Shown: piece after piece, positions 63,279-64,000 of the stretch
Layout of the letters: every line of letters starts with the position of its first letter
Position numbering within the stretch: the stretch's first letter is position 1
Assembly (NCBI GenBank): GCA_900618065.1
Contig: UYIL01000003.1
Coordinates: forward strand, 310,001-374,000
DNA length: 64,000 bases
Source: Streptococcus thermophilus
Lineage (GTDB): Bacteria; Actinomycetota; Actinomycetes; Mycobacteriales; Mycobacteriaceae
Reading direction: 5' to 3'
Position numbers and translations under genes: made by a program
The notes under the pieces: generated by a model
Database searches by the model: none
Seen by the model: the letters and a program-made list of their open reading frames with translations, nothing else
Told to the model about the DNA's origin: nothing

Positions 63279-64000
63279 ATGCAGCATCCCGCTTATAGCC
63301 AACTGCGTCCTGTCACCCCGTCTGCCGCTGTCGTGCTGGCGATGAACCCCAGTTACGCAGCATTGGAGGGCACGAACTCGTGGGTCATCCGTGACCCGGA
63401 GGATGAGTTCAGCATCGTGATCGATCCGGGCCCGGAGGATGAGGGACACCTCAACGTGCTCCAGGCTTCCGCCGACAAGGTCGCGCTAGTGCTTTTGACG
63501 CACCGCCACCACGACCACGCTGACGGTGCGCATCGCTTCCGCCAGCTCACTGGTGCTCCGGTCCGCGCTTTCGACGAGCGCTACTGCAACGGTGGCGAGC
63601 CCCTTCAAGACGGCGAAATCATCGCTGTCGGTGGTGTCACACCGCGGATCAAGGTTGTCCACACTCCCGGCCACACGGGTGACTCTGTGTGCTTCTACAT
63701 CTACTCCGGCGACCCGGAGTCGCCGGAGTCGGCGCTGGAGGGCATCTGCACCGGTGACACAATCGCTGGCCGTCACACCACGATGATTTCGGAAACGGAC
63801 GGGGACTTGGGCGGGTACCTGGATTCCTTGAGCAAGCTCGAGGAAGACGGCGCAGGGATCAAGCTTCTTCCGGGTCACGGCCCGGAGGGCGAGGACCTGT
63901 CCGCGTTCGCCCGAAAGTACATTGACCGCCGTGAGTACCGCTTGGACCAGATCCGTAAGGTGCGCGAAGAGCGCGGCACTGACCTGAGCATCAACGAGCT
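63279..64000 (+). CDS. MBL-fold metallo-hydrolase (partial at window end)
   Basis: 240 codons are visible and the frame is still open at the edge. The metallo-beta-lactamase fold shows VIDPGPEDEGHL, the metal motif LTHRHHDHADG, VVHTPGHTGDSV, CTGDTIAGRHTTM and LLPGHGPEGED. It resembles the hydrolase (Rv3677c type) that follows the Rid gene in mycobacteria and is related to glyoxalase II/LACTB2-like proteins. The substrate is unknown. The start at ATG 63279 has a leaderless -10 box. Confidence 0.9.
   Translation, partial: MQHPAYSQLRPVTPSAAVVLAMNPSYAALEGTNSWVIRDPEDEFSIVIDPGPEDEGHLNVLQASADKVALVLLTHRHHDHADGAHRFRQLTGAPVRAFDERYCNGGEPLQDGEIIAVGGVTPRIKVVHTPGHTGDSVCFYIYSGDPESPESALEGICTGDTIAGRHTTMISETDGDLGGYLDSLSKLEEDGAGIKLLPGHGPEGEDLSAFARKYIDRREYRLDQIRKVREERGTDLSINE

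Overview
The window is GC-rich actinobacterial chromosome, almost certainly Corynebacterium. It carries arabinogalactan and mycolate-type cell-wall genes (an aftA fragment, dprE2-dprE1, glfT1, wzt-wzm, an MMPL exporter). It also has gene orders known from corynebacteria: aspT ... dnaX-ebfC-recR, lysC-asd followed by sigC/katA, a six-gene mrp operon, and a class A PBP next to whcA. I cannot name the species.

Layout. 0-8 kb: arabinogalactan precursor and galactan-export genes, with a GtrA protein, two unknown genes and an inserted endonuclease-like gene. 8-16.6 kb: a class V aminotransferase homologue, a quinone oxidoreductase, aromatic amino acid genes (pat, tyrA), mgtE between two identical tRNA-Arg genes, and tadA with its partner. 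All four tRNA-Ser isoacceptors (UGA, GCU, CGA, GGA) lie between 10.2 and 23.8 kb. 16.8-23.6 kb: an MMPL exporter coupled to tgt, then a Phd/VapC toxin-antitoxin pair, a YhhQ-type queuosine-precursor transporter and GluQ-RS. Together these form a queuosine salvage locus. 23.7-33 kb: SRP RNA, aspT, a two-component system facing an ABC exporter, and dnaX-ebfC-recR. 33-37 kb: gatD-murT (peptidoglycan amidation), a DnaQ-like protein lacking catalytic residues, and a membrane protein with an Ala-Pro tail. 37-46 kb: leuA with a leader-peptide attenuator, a DMT transporter, an acetamidase-family protein, lysC-asd, sigC and katA. 46-52 kb: mrpACDEFG. 52-64 kb: a heptad-repeat membrane protein, a tandem double alkaline phosphatase, a metallophosphoesterase, a YqeY protein, a class A PBP, whcA, and a DUF4177/Rid/metallo-hydrolase group that runs off the end.

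The most unusual signals are at DNA level. (1) The 11-mer CGTCGATAAGC occurs exactly 12 times in 64 kb on both strands. Most copies are in genes, where Leu-Ile-Asp is written CTT-ATC-GAC. (2) About 20 starts show TANNNT-N6-8-ATG/GTG, the pattern of leaderless transcripts; the leuA leader peptide is one of them. (3) A 100-bp element at 58091-58190 is bounded by 16-bp inverted repeats. At protein level the outliers are a Tgt without its three zinc cysteines, a class V aminotransferase homologue without the PLP lysine, a DnaQ-like protein without its acidic residues, and a two-domain PhoA. Statements about families come from general knowledge; no search was run.
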